Assembly: GCF_003797765.1 (NCBI RefSeq)
Contig: NZ_RKMB01000011.1
Span: 62,001-126,000, forward strand
From: Ramlibacter sp. WS9
GTDB lineage: Bacteria > Pseudomonadota > Gammaproteobacteria > Burkholderiales > Burkholderiaceae_C
Direction of reading: 5' to 3'
DNA length: 64,000 bases
Below, piece by piece: positions 8,235 to 15,072 of the stretch. The translations under genes were made by a program, and so were the position numbers. A model generated the notes under the pieces. It was not told the DNA's origin. It made no database searches and saw only the letters and a program-made list of their open reading frames with translations. The stretch's first letter is position 1, and each line of letters starts with the position of its first letter.

Positions 8235-8309
8235 TGGCGGCTCGTGCCGGGATCGAACCGGCGGCCCTCTCCTCGACAGGGAGACGCTCTACCACTGAGC
8301 TAACGAACC
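8235..8309 (-). tRNA. tRNA-Asp (anticodon GUC) with G37
   Basis: The acceptor GGTTCGT/ACGAGCC is fully paired (one T-G wobble). The D stem is GCTC/GAGC, the anticodon stem TCTCC/GGAGA with loop CTGTCGA, the T stem GCCGG/CCGGC with TTCGATC, with G73 and an encoded CCA. Position 37 is G, whereas bacterial tRNA-Asp normally has A37. It is the first gene of the island, 70 bases upstream of the PcfJ-like start, and bears little resemblance to the standard GGAGCGG-type tRNA-Asp. Confidence 0.92.
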
Positions 8310-8520
8310 AAATAGGTTTCCGGTCACGGGTTCCGGAGCCGCCCAATTTTTGCGGCCGGTTTACGCCCCACGCGTGAGAGCACGGGGCTTCGGGTTTTGG
8401 TTGCAAGGCTCGCGGCCGGCCAGTACCGGCGCTGCCTCGCAGCAACTTGTTAAGGAACGTCGCCGCACATTCATGCAGCGTTGCGGCGCGATGGCCGCAT
8501 GCCCAACGAAGGGCGAGAGA

Positions 8521-8558
8521 AAAACAAAAAGGCCCGGTTCCATTCAGGAGACCGGGCC
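8521..8558 (-). terminator. Strong rho-independent terminator upstream of the tRNA island
   Basis: On the minus strand an eight-base-pair stem (GGCCCGGT with ACCGGGCC) is followed by TTTTTGTTTT. It faces the same way as the tRNA operon and lies between the promoter at 8740-8768 and tRNA-Asp, so it either ends a short independent RNA or attenuates the operon. Confidence 0.85.
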
Positions 8559-8585
8559 TCTGCAAGAGAGATGGGCGGCGTGTGT

Positions 8586-8684
8586 CTACACGTCTCCCTG
8601 ACCCGGTTTGTGCTGATCGCGCGCAAACGACATCTCGCCCGCAAAGCGGACCTGATTCGTTGTTGGCTCTCGTAGCGATTTCAC
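8586..8684 (-). CDS. Possible leader peptide, 32 codons
   Basis: A GTG at 8684 is preceded by AAAGG six bases upstream and opens a 32-codon frame ending in TAG at 8586-8588, 28 bases before the terminator stem. The product would be hydrophilic and matches nothing I recognise. Its position between a strong promoter and a terminator fits a leader peptide or an sRNA with a chance frame; both remain open. Confidence 0.3.
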   Translation of the reverse strand: MKSLREPTTNQVRFAGEMSFARDQHKPGQGDV

Positions 8685-8739
8685 GTTGGACCTTTGAAAA
8701 ATTCTTTGGCGCTTGCGCGCCCTGTTCAATGAGGAGCGG

Positions 8740-8768
8740 ACTGTAAATAGTCTTTACTTGGCTGTCAA
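8740..8768 (-). promoter_or_regulatory. Near-consensus sigma-70 promoter, minus strand
   Basis: A perfect -35 TTGACA (8763-8768) and a -10 TACAGT (8740-8745) are separated by 17 bases. Transcription would start near 8733 and run about 200 bases to the terminator at 8521. It is the best promoter match seen near the tRNA island. Confidence 0.75.
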
Positions 8769-8844
8769 GCGCTGCGAAAAACTTTGCGTTGCACGCGAGA
8801 CACAAGGTGCCATACTGCCAACACGCACTTTGCGAGGAGGCGTC

Positions 8845-10137
8845 ATGCCAAGCATGCTACAGGAGCTCGACGTCGCGATCGTCGGCGCCGGAATCGGTGG
8901 GGTCATTGCGCTTCACTACGCGCGGCGGGCCAGGCTGCGCGCCCGCGTGTTCGATGCGCAGCCCGGCGTTGGCGGGCTGTGGCGCCAGCTACCCGCCTGG
9001 CAGGACATCCAGATCGCCGCCGCGGACTGGACATTGGGCGATCTGCCGCTGAGCGGAACGTTCCAGCCCCAGATCCTCGCCAACATCCGGGCGTGGGTCG
9101 ATCGCTTCGACCTGGCGGGGGACATCTCGCTTTCGACACCCGTGCGCGCGACACCCCGTCCAGGCGGCTGGTCGCTTGTCACACCCGGGGGACCCGTGGG
9201 TGCCAAGCACCTGGTGGTCGCCACGGGTGCGCACAACCGGCCGTTCACTCCTGCGGTACGGCGCACGGCGAGCACGGTGACGGAACTCCACTCGTCCGCG
9301 CTCGAAGATCCGCGCCAACTCGCCGGCAAGTCGGTGCTGGTCGTCGGCGCGGGCGCATCGTCGCTCGACCTGCTGGACCTCGCGATCCAGCACGGCGCCA
9401 GCGAGATCGCGTGGGCCCACCGCGGCCTGCGCTGGTTCATGCCGACGCGCAAGCCGAAGGCCATCGCCGGAAGTGTGCGGGACTTCTCGCGCCTGCAGGC
9501 GTCGGGCATGACGCATGCGCAGCAAAGCGCGGCGATCGGAGCGGACCTGCGCGGACGCTATGACAAGTTCGGTCTGCAAGCTGTCGTTCCGGCGTTCCCG
9601 TTCGACCTTCTGCACCAGCAGCTGATCCCCGGGCGGCACCGCATGATCGAGCACTTCGCATCGATCCGCCGCATGGTGTCGAACGTGGAATCGATCGAAG
9701 GCGGCACCGTCACTCTTTCCGACGGGACTGCGCTTCAGCCGGATGCCGTGCTCTGGGGCACCGGCTACAGCACCGACCTTTCCTGGCTCGACGTGCCCGC
9801 GCTGGCCACGGTGCGCAACACGCACGACTTGCGGCTGCGCTGCGGCGGCGGATTTCGCAGCCTCGACGCGCCGCAGCTTTACTTCATTGCCGTGGGCCTC
9901 GACGGCGTCGGCTCGACCTCGTTCGCGTTTTCACTTTCGTGCCGCTCGATCATGTCGCACATCCGCGGCACTGCGGATCTGGGGCTGGAAGCGGTCACGC
10001 ACAACATCAACCACTTCGACCTGGTTCCCTTCCTCGCGGCGCGAGACCCGGCCAGCTTTCCAGCAGGCTGGCAGAAGCACTACCGCGAATTGCAGCTGGG
10101 CACGCCCGACGACCAGCCGTACCCGATTCCCAGCTGA
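8845..10137 (+). CDS. FAD/NAD(P)-binding monooxygenase-like protein
   Basis: ATG 8845 is preceded by GAGGAGG, which settles the start over frame-open sequence upstream. The 430-residue protein has an FAD-binding GAGIGG at residues 13-18 and a second Rossmann motif VLVVGAGASSLD near 165. Between them lies ATGAHNRPF, at the place of the FMO/Baeyer-Villiger fingerprint, and LWGTGYSTD is the late FAD-contact motif. This is the layout of flavin-containing monooxygenases of the YhhS/CzcO-like group. The substrate is unknown. It is transcribed away from the tRNA island and stands alone. Confidence 0.8.
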   Translation: MPSMLQELDVAIVGAGIGGVIALHYARRARLRARVFDAQPGVGGLWRQLPAWQDIQIAAADWTLGDLPLSGTFQPQILANIRAWVDRFDLAGDISLSTPVRATPRPGGWSLVTPGGPVGAKHLVVATGAHNRPFTPAVRRTASTVTELHSSALEDPRQLAGKSVLVVGAGASSLDLLDLAIQHGASEIAWAHRGLRWFMPTRKPKAIAGSVRDFSRLQASGMTHAQQSAAIGADLRGRYDKFGLQAVVPAFPFDLLHQQLIPGRHRMIEHFASIRRMVSNVESIEGGTVTLSDGTALQPDAVLWGTGYSTDLSWLDVPALATVRNTHDLRLRCGGGFRSLDAPQLYFIAVGLDGVGSTSFAFSLSCRSIMSHIRGTADLGLEAVTHNINHFDLVPFLAARDPASFPAGWQKHYRELQLGTPDDQPYPIPS

Positions 10138-10289
10138 ACCAGTTCGATCTGGACGCCGAGCTGAAGATCTGGATCTCAGTGCGTGTCCATAGCAAGTCGT
10201 AACAGATTTCATACGCCCTGTGCCTTTTCGTCGCCTGCAAGTCCAGTGCTTGGGTGCATCATTGAAGGGAGGTCAGCCCTTCTTTGTTC

Positions 10290-11375
10290 ATGCTCGCTCT
10301 CGGCCAACCCCAACCCTTGCAGCCAGCACCTCGGCCGGATCAACCCGCCGCGGAGGCACTCGCCAGTTCTTCAGCTGTCGCCGCTAGCTGGTATCAGTGG
10401 ATTGCCGAGTGCCTGCTCCGCAACTGCACAGTCGAGTCGATGTTGCAGACCATGGTGGCGGCAGGAATGCCGCGCGCTGTGGCGGCGACCGCCGTTCAGG
10501 AAATGCACAGCGATCCCGTGTTTGCCGCGGCGATGAGGATGCGTGAGCTGCGGGACAAGCAGGTCTCAGTGATGCAGAACTTGCAGAGGCTGTGGGAGCA
10601 GGCACCGTACTATGACCACGTTGAGAAACGGAGCCGAGTCTCAAAGGACGAGTTCCTGACACGCTACGTCTACAGCTGCCGCCCCGTGGTTCTGAGAGAC
10701 TTAACCACCGACTGGCCCGCCATGCAGCGTTGGAGCCCCGAAGATCTGAAAGCGCGGTTCGGCCATCTGGAGGTGGAGATTCAAGCCGAGCGGTCGGGTA
10801 ATCAGCTCTATGAGGTGGACAAGCTAAAGCACAGGCGGCAGGTCAACCTGGGCAAATTTGTTGACCGTGTGACGTCCACCGGGGTGTCTAACGACGAGTA
10901 CCTGACAGCCAACAATGAGCTGCTGCGCCGACCCGAGTTCGCGCCGTTGCTGGAGGACATCGGATCGTTGCCTGATATCTGCGACAGGTCGCGGCTGGCT
11001 GAGAGCTCGTCATTCTGGTTCGGTCCCGCCGGAACTGTCACACCGCTCCACCACGACACCCTCATGCTCTTCCACACGCAAGTAGTTGGCCGCAAGCGCT
11101 GGCGATTCGTCTCACCTCTGGAGAATCACCGCGTGTACAACAACTTCGAGGTGTACAGCCCGGTGAATCTCGATGCTGTGGACTTGCATCGATATCCGGA
11201 GTTCGCGAATGTAAAGGTGCTCGACGTCGTTGTCGAGCCAGGTGAGACGATGTTTCTGCCGCTTGCTTGGTGGCATCAGGTTTCGTCGCTGGATGTGAGT
11301 CTGTCGTTCTCCTACTCCAACCTGTCGGTGCCCAACGAGTATTCGTTTGTGAATCCCAAGATCACCAACTGGTAA
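10290..11375 (+). CDS. Cupin-8 / JmjC-like Fe(II)-2-oxoglutarate oxygenase
   Basis: This 361-residue protein has a C-terminal JmjC/cupin-8 domain. The metal-binding HHD lies in TPLHHDTLMLFHTQ near residue 253 and the distal histidine in PLAWWHQVSSLD near 327; PVVLRDLTTDWPA is the typical domain opening. Such enzymes hydroxylate proteins or small molecules with Fe(II) and 2-oxoglutarate. The N-terminal 100 residues form a helical region. The start is uncertain: ATG 10290 or TTG 10284, with GGGAGG some distance upstream. The base composition is slightly AT-richer than that of the flanking genes. No operon partner is visible. Confidence 0.75.
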   Translation: MLALGQPQPLQPAPRPDQPAAEALASSSAVAASWYQWIAECLLRNCTVESMLQTMVAAGMPRAVAATAVQEMHSDPVFAAAMRMRELRDKQVSVMQNLQRLWEQAPYYDHVEKRSRVSKDEFLTRYVYSCRPVVLRDLTTDWPAMQRWSPEDLKARFGHLEVEIQAERSGNQLYEVDKLKHRRQVNLGKFVDRVTSTGVSNDEYLTANNELLRRPEFAPLLEDIGSLPDICDRSRLAESSSFWFGPAGTVTPLHHDTLMLFHTQVVGRKRWRFVSPLENHRVYNNFEVYSPVNLDAVDLHRYPEFANVKVLDVVVEPGETMFLPLAWWHQVSSLDVSLSFSYSNLSVPNEYSFVNPKITNW

Positions 11376-11515
11376 GTGGGCCAAGCGGCACACAATTGCA
11401 CCTGTCATCTGCGTGGCAGCAGCGTATCGGACGACAGAGAGTGCGTGGACGCCGCCCCTGCTGACACACGCGGGAGCGATTCCGCGCCATGATGCGCTCC
11501 AGAAAAGGAGCCGCC

Positions 11516-11989
11516 ATGACCATCCAAGACCGCGTCGTCAACATCGACGAGCTCGCGCTCGAGCACCAAACCCACGGCGACAAGTTCGAATCGCGCTGCG
11601 CGCGCGTGGGGGCGCGCCTGGGCGCGAAAGAGCTGGGCTATTCGTACGACGTGCTGCCGCCCGGCAAGACGGGCTGCCCGTTCCACAGCCATCACGCGGA
11701 AGAGGAGATGTTCTTCATCGTCAGCGGTTCGGGCTTGTTGCGCTACGGCAGCGAGACGCGCAAGATCCGCGCGGGTGACTTCATCTGCTGCCCCACCGGC
11801 GGTGCGGAAACGGCGCACCAGATCGTCAACGATTCCAGCGAGCCGCTGGCCTTCGTGTCCGTCAGCACCATGATGCCCGCCGAGGTGTGTGAGTACCCCG
11901 ATTCCGGCAAGATCGGCGCCTATGGCGGCCAGACCTTGCGGCACATGACGCGCCCCTCACACGCGGTGGACTACTGGGACGGCGAGTAA
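11516..11989 (+). CDS. Cupin-2 domain protein
   Basis: ATG 11516 follows AAGGAG by five bases. The 157-residue chain is a single cupin barrel: motif 1 is PPGKTGCPFHSHHAEEEMFF (His, His, Glu ligands) and motif 2 is GDFICCPTGGAETAHQIVN. Cupins with this pattern bind a divalent metal and often act on sugars or small acids or as sensors; no specific activity can be read here. It converges with the VOC protein gene across 19 bases. Confidence 0.8.
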   Translation: MTIQDRVVNIDELALEHQTHGDKFESRCARVGARLGAKELGYSYDVLPPGKTGCPFHSHHAEEEMFFIVSGSGLLRYGSETRKIRAGDFICCPTGGAETAHQIVNDSSEPLAFVSVSTMMPAEVCEYPDSGKIGAYGGQTLRHMTRPSHAVDYWDGE

Positions 11990-12008
11990 ACGGGGAGTAA
12001 GCGGCGCA

Positions 12009-12407
12009 TCAAACCGGCGTCGGACTCATCCAGACCGTGCCCCACAGATGGCCGTCCGGGTCGGCCAGGTCCCGCGAATACATGAAGCCGAAGTCTTCGG
12101 GCGGGTTCGCGTCGGCCGTGCCGCCGTGGGCCGCGGCTGCGCTGTTCATCGCGTCGACGGCCTCGCGGCTGTCCATCGCCAGCGAGAGCATGTGCCCGGC
12201 CGAGCCCGGCGCCGGGAAGGGCCGCTGCGTGAAGGTGCGCCACTTGGGGTGGGTGATCAGCATCACCTGGATCGCCTCGCTCCACACCATGCAGGTGCCT
12301 GTGTCGTCGCTGAGTTTCGGGTTCGGCTCGAAGCCCAAAGCCTTATAAAAGGCGGTCGAGGCCGCCAGGTCGGCAACGGGCAGGCTGATGAAGATCGACT
12401 TGGTCAT
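12009..12407 (-). CDS. VOC/glyoxalase-fold protein
   Basis: The 132-residue protein starts at ATG 12407 (MTKSIFISLPVADLAASTAF) and has the paired beta-alpha-beta-beta-beta units of the vicinal oxygen chelate fold, including FYKALGFEPNP, FGFMYSRDLADPDGHLW and a TVWMSP end. Relatives include uncharacterised PhnB/YaeR-like lyases. It follows nitrile hydratase beta by 94 bases on the same strand, so co-transcription is possible, but a functional link is only a guess. Confidence 0.8.
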   Translation of the reverse strand: MTKSIFISLPVADLAASTAFYKALGFEPNPKLSDDTGTCMVWSEAIQVMLITHPKWRTFTQRPFPAPGSAGHMLSLAMDSREAVDAMNSAAAAHGGTADANPPEDFGFMYSRDLADPDGHLWGTVWMSPTPV

Positions 12408-12501
12408 GAGGTGCTCACTCGGTTGGTTTAGGGGGACGAGGCTCCGCGTATTCGGCGCCTCCACCCGTACGACGAACGGGGGGCGCCAAAATCGACAAGC
12501 C

Positions 12502-13116
12502 CTACACTCGCTCGAGATAGCTCTGAAACACGCCGACGTGGACGAGCGCGGCGTCGGCGCCGTTCGGCCACAAGTCTTCGGAGCGGAAACGCACGTCGTA
12601 CGTCGGCTCATCTTCCGCCGCCACCCCATGTGCGTGCGCATCGGGGAATGGGTACGCAGGCGACTCGCTCACGACAACACCGGTCTTGCCGCGGATGTAG
12701 CCAGGCAGGCGGATGTGGCCGGGCACAAAATCCAGCCGCACGCGCACACGGTCGCCAGGGCGGAAGCGCTCGCGCTGCGGCGCGTTGCCGCGGCCCGGCG
12801 CGCTCGGTGCCGCGAGCGGGAAGGCGCCGCCGGCGCGCTGTTCGAGTTCTTCACGCGGTACCACGCCCTTCTCGACGCATAGCGTTGCGAGGCTGGTGAG
12901 CGTGCGCTCGTAGTAGCTGGCGCCCAGGTAGTGGCGCGGCTCCATGCGCTCGATGGCGTGCCGGTATTCGTCCATGTTGAAGACGCCGCGCCGCACGGCG
13001 TGGGCATAGAGCGCATTCGCGCGCACTTCCCAGGTTGCGTGGAACGCGGGCGCGTTGAGCGTGTAGCGCACGCGGCCGAAGCCCTGGCGCCCACCGAGGT
13101 CGTGAACTCCGTCCAT
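12502..13116 (-). CDS. nthB: Nitrile hydratase beta subunit
   Basis: The 204-residue protein opens with MDGVHDLGGRQGFG, the classical N-terminus of nitrile hydratase beta subunits, and has the SH3-like C-terminal half (FRPGDRVRVR, PGYIRGKTGVV, YDVRFRSEDLWPNGAD). It pairs with the alpha subunit to hydrate nitriles to amides in the cytoplasm. It starts ten bases after the alpha stop. No P14K/activator gene follows, as would be usual; the next gene is a VOC protein. Confidence 0.93.
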   Translation of the reverse strand: MDGVHDLGGRQGFGRVRYTLNAPAFHATWEVRANALYAHAVRRGVFNMDEYRHAIERMEPRHYLGASYYERTLTSLATLCVEKGVVPREELEQRAGGAFPLAAPSAPGRGNAPQRERFRPGDRVRVRLDFVPGHIRLPGYIRGKTGVVVSESPAYPFPDAHAHGVAAEDEPTYDVRFRSEDLWPNGADAALVHVGVFQSYLERV

Positions 13117-13126
13117 GCGGCTGCTC

Positions 13127-13723
13127 CTAGAGGCGCGCGACGCCGATCATGGCGTCCCGCGTGACGATGCCGGCTAGCTTGTCTTCCGGCCAACCGATGG
13201 TGTGCGCGGGTTGCTCGGGCAACACCATGTAGCGCGTATCGGCGGTGGTGTCCCACACCCGAATCTCCACCTCGGCCGGCAGGTCGAGGCCCATCTCTTT
13301 GAGCACCGTCCGCGACTCGCGCACGACGCGGGCGCGGTACTCGAGATCCTTGTACCAGTCGGGCGGCAAGCCGATGATGGTGAAAGCCGTGCACGAACAC
13401 AGCGTGCAGCAGATCACGTTCTGCACCGTGGGCGTGTTCTCCAGAACAACCAGGTGGCGGTGGTGCTTGGGCATCGGCAAGCCCAGCTCCATGACGGCGG
13501 CGCGGCCGTCGGCCATGAGGCGCTCGCGGAACGCAGGATCCGTCCAGGCCCTGGCCAAGACGCGCGCGCCGTTTCGCGGCAACCACTCCTCCTGCGCCAT
13601 GTGGCCGAGCTCATCGACGGCTTGCGACGCTTCGAACCCGCGCGCATCCAGCGCTGCCTGGATCGCGTCGACGCGCTGCTCGACGGTGGCGGTCTGCCTG
13701 ACGGCGTAGTCAACTTGAGCCAC
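13127..13723 (-). CDS. nthA: Nitrile hydratase alpha subunit, cobalt type
   Basis: GTG 13723 is chosen because AAGGAG lies five bases before it and the product then starts MAQVDYAVRQ. The 198-residue protein carries the metal claw CTLCSC near residues 106-111; threonine after the first cysteine is typical of Co(III) rather than Fe(III) enzymes. The motif continues CTAFTIIGLPPDWYKDLEYR, the variant with AF in place of the common PWP. The cysteines would be post-translationally oxidised. Metal loading needs an activator not found nearby. The enzyme would feed amides to an amidase elsewhere. Confidence 0.93.
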   Translation of the reverse strand: MAQVDYAVRQTATVEQRVDAIQAALDARGFEASQAVDELGHMAQEEWLPRNGARVLARAWTDPAFRERLMADGRAAVMELGLPMPKHHRHLVVLENTPTVQNVICCTLCSCTAFTIIGLPPDWYKDLEYRARVVRESRTVLKEMGLDLPAEVEIRVWDTTADTRYMVLPEQPAHTIGWPEDKLAGIVTRDAMIGVARL

Positions 13724-13950
13724 GAAAACTCCTTGGGCTTGCAGATCGCAAGGATACCGCGCTGAACTGCGAAGGGGCGCCGTCAATCTTTCAAATGGCT
13801 AGAACGCTCCGACAAGGAAGCCGCAGGGAACCCTCTTGGCAGGACAAAACAGGGAGCTTTGTCCCATTCATTTCGTTCGTCACGAGGGATCAAAATTGCT
13901 TCGGCAATCGACGAATCGATTCCATTCAGCTCTGCACTGCAGGAGGAAGC

Positions 13951-15072
13951 ATGCATCCATTCCGATTGGCTCCCTGTACCTTCTCTTGCTCCGCCTTGCG
14001 ACGAACTCTTTCCGTGATGGCGCTAGTGGTTGCCAGCGCGGGCTCCGCGGCTGCCGCGAGCTACCAGGTCACGGACCTCGCGACCTTTGCGCAGGGGCAT
14101 CCGGTGGTCGTGCGCGGACCCAACAGCGACGGGGTGGGCGCCGCCGGGGGCAAGGTCGTGGGATCAGGCGGTGCGAGCGCACAGCGTCGCGGCTTCCTGC
14201 TTCGCAACGGCACAGTGCAGATGGTGGCCGGGCTGCCGGGCAGCGACAACACGGTCGTGCTGGGCATCAACGACGCGGCCACCTTCGTTGGAAGTTCCAA
14301 CACGGCCACGGCCGTGCGGGCCATTGTGGGTGCCTCCGCAGGGCAAGTGCGCGAGCTCGCGCCCCTGCCGGGGGACAAGGGCAGCGTGGCATTCGCCGTG
14401 AACAACCTCGGCATCGCCGTGGGCTACTCCAGCGGGGCCGGCGGGCAACGTGCAATCATGTGGACCGCCAGCGGCACGCCGACCGCCTTGCCGGGTGCCA
14501 CCGGCCTGTCACGCGCGACGGCCATCAACCAGCGCGGCGACATCGCGGGCACGTCCGGTCCCACGGGCGCGCCCCGTGCTGTCGTGTGGCGCGCCGGGCA
14601 GGAGCTCGTCGCACTTCCGCTGCCCGCTGGGCAAGCGGCGAGCGAGGCTTATGCTCTCAATGCACGAGGGGATGCGGCAGGCTATTCGGCAGGCCGGGCC
14701 AGCGTGCGCCGAGCCACCCTGTGGCCATCGACTGGCGGCGTGGTCGACCTTGGGGTCCTGCCAGGGGGCGGGTTCAGCGTTGCCTACGGGAGCAACGACG
14801 CGGGCGCGGTGGTCGGGATCTCGGGCAGCAGCGCCGGTAGTCGCGCCTTCATCTGGACGCAGGCGCAAGGTCTCCAAGACCTGAATGCACTCATTGCACA
14901 ACCAGCGGGTTTCGTGCTGACGAGTGCGATGGGTATCAACGCGCAGGGGATGATCCTCGCCATCGGGCATGACGTCGATCCCGGGCATTCGCACGGCGGC
15001 CATTCGCACGACGACCACGCCCATTTTCCGGTGCGGGTCTTCCTGCTCACCCGCTCGGGAGGTGCCCGATGA
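13951..15072 (+). CDS. Exported HAF-repeat beta-propeller protein
   Basis: ATG 13951 follows GGAGGAAGC. After a long signal peptide (cleavage near [10 protein letters not shown]) the 373-residue protein repeats units such as [42 protein letters not shown] and [14 protein letters not shown], the HAF extracellular repeat. The end is rich in histidine ([14 protein letters not shown]), a likely metal-binding tail. Its stop overlaps the start of the copper-radical oxidase gene (ATGA), so the two are translationally coupled and probably secreted together; a copper-handling role is my inference. Confidence 0.8.
   Translation: MHPFRLAPCTFSCSALRRTLSVMALVVASAGSAAAASYQVTDLATFAQGHPVVVRGPNSDGVGAAGGKVVGSGGASAQRRGFLLRNGTVQMVAGLPGSDNTVVLGINDAATFVGSSNTATAVRAIVGASAGQVRELAPLPGDKGSVAFAVNNLGIAVGYSSGAGGQRAIMWTASGTPTALPGATGLSRATAINQRGDIAGTSGPTGAPRAVVWRAGQELVALPLPAGQAASEAYALNARGDAAGYSAGRASVRRATLWPSTGGVVDLGVLPGGGFSVAYGSNDAGAVVGISGSSAGSRAFIWTQAQGLQDLNALIAQPAGFVLTSAMGINAQGMILAIGHDVDPGHSHGGHSHDDHAHFPVRVFLLTRSGGAR

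Larger units (their letters stand above)
8310..8844. other. Intergenic region between tRNA-Asp and the flavoprotein gene
   Basis: This 535-base stretch holds no long gene. On the minus strand it contains a strong promoter, a possible 32-codon frame and a terminator (listed separately), then about 210 bases of leader before tRNA-Asp with a GC-rich hairpin (GCCGC and GCGGC around an A/T-rich loop, about 8340-8356). The plus-strand promoter of the flavoprotein gene should lie in the last 80 bases; only a weak candidate (TTGCAC, 18 bases, TACTGC, 8791-8820) is visible. Confidence 0.6.

Noticed and set aside
8359-8369. An 11-base match (GTTTACGCCCC) to the 5' part of the tRNA-Gln gene, considered as a tRNA remnant
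   Set aside because: No T-loop consensus or anticodon arm follows, so it cannot be supported as a degenerate tRNA; a chance or leader similarity is as likely.
8401-8423. A sigma-54-like GG/GC pair (minus strand) upstream of tRNA-Asp, of interest because RNA-repair operons are often RpoN-controlled
   Set aside because: The GG and GC elements are eleven bases apart instead of ten, and the TGGCAC core is not matched. The evidence is too weak to list.
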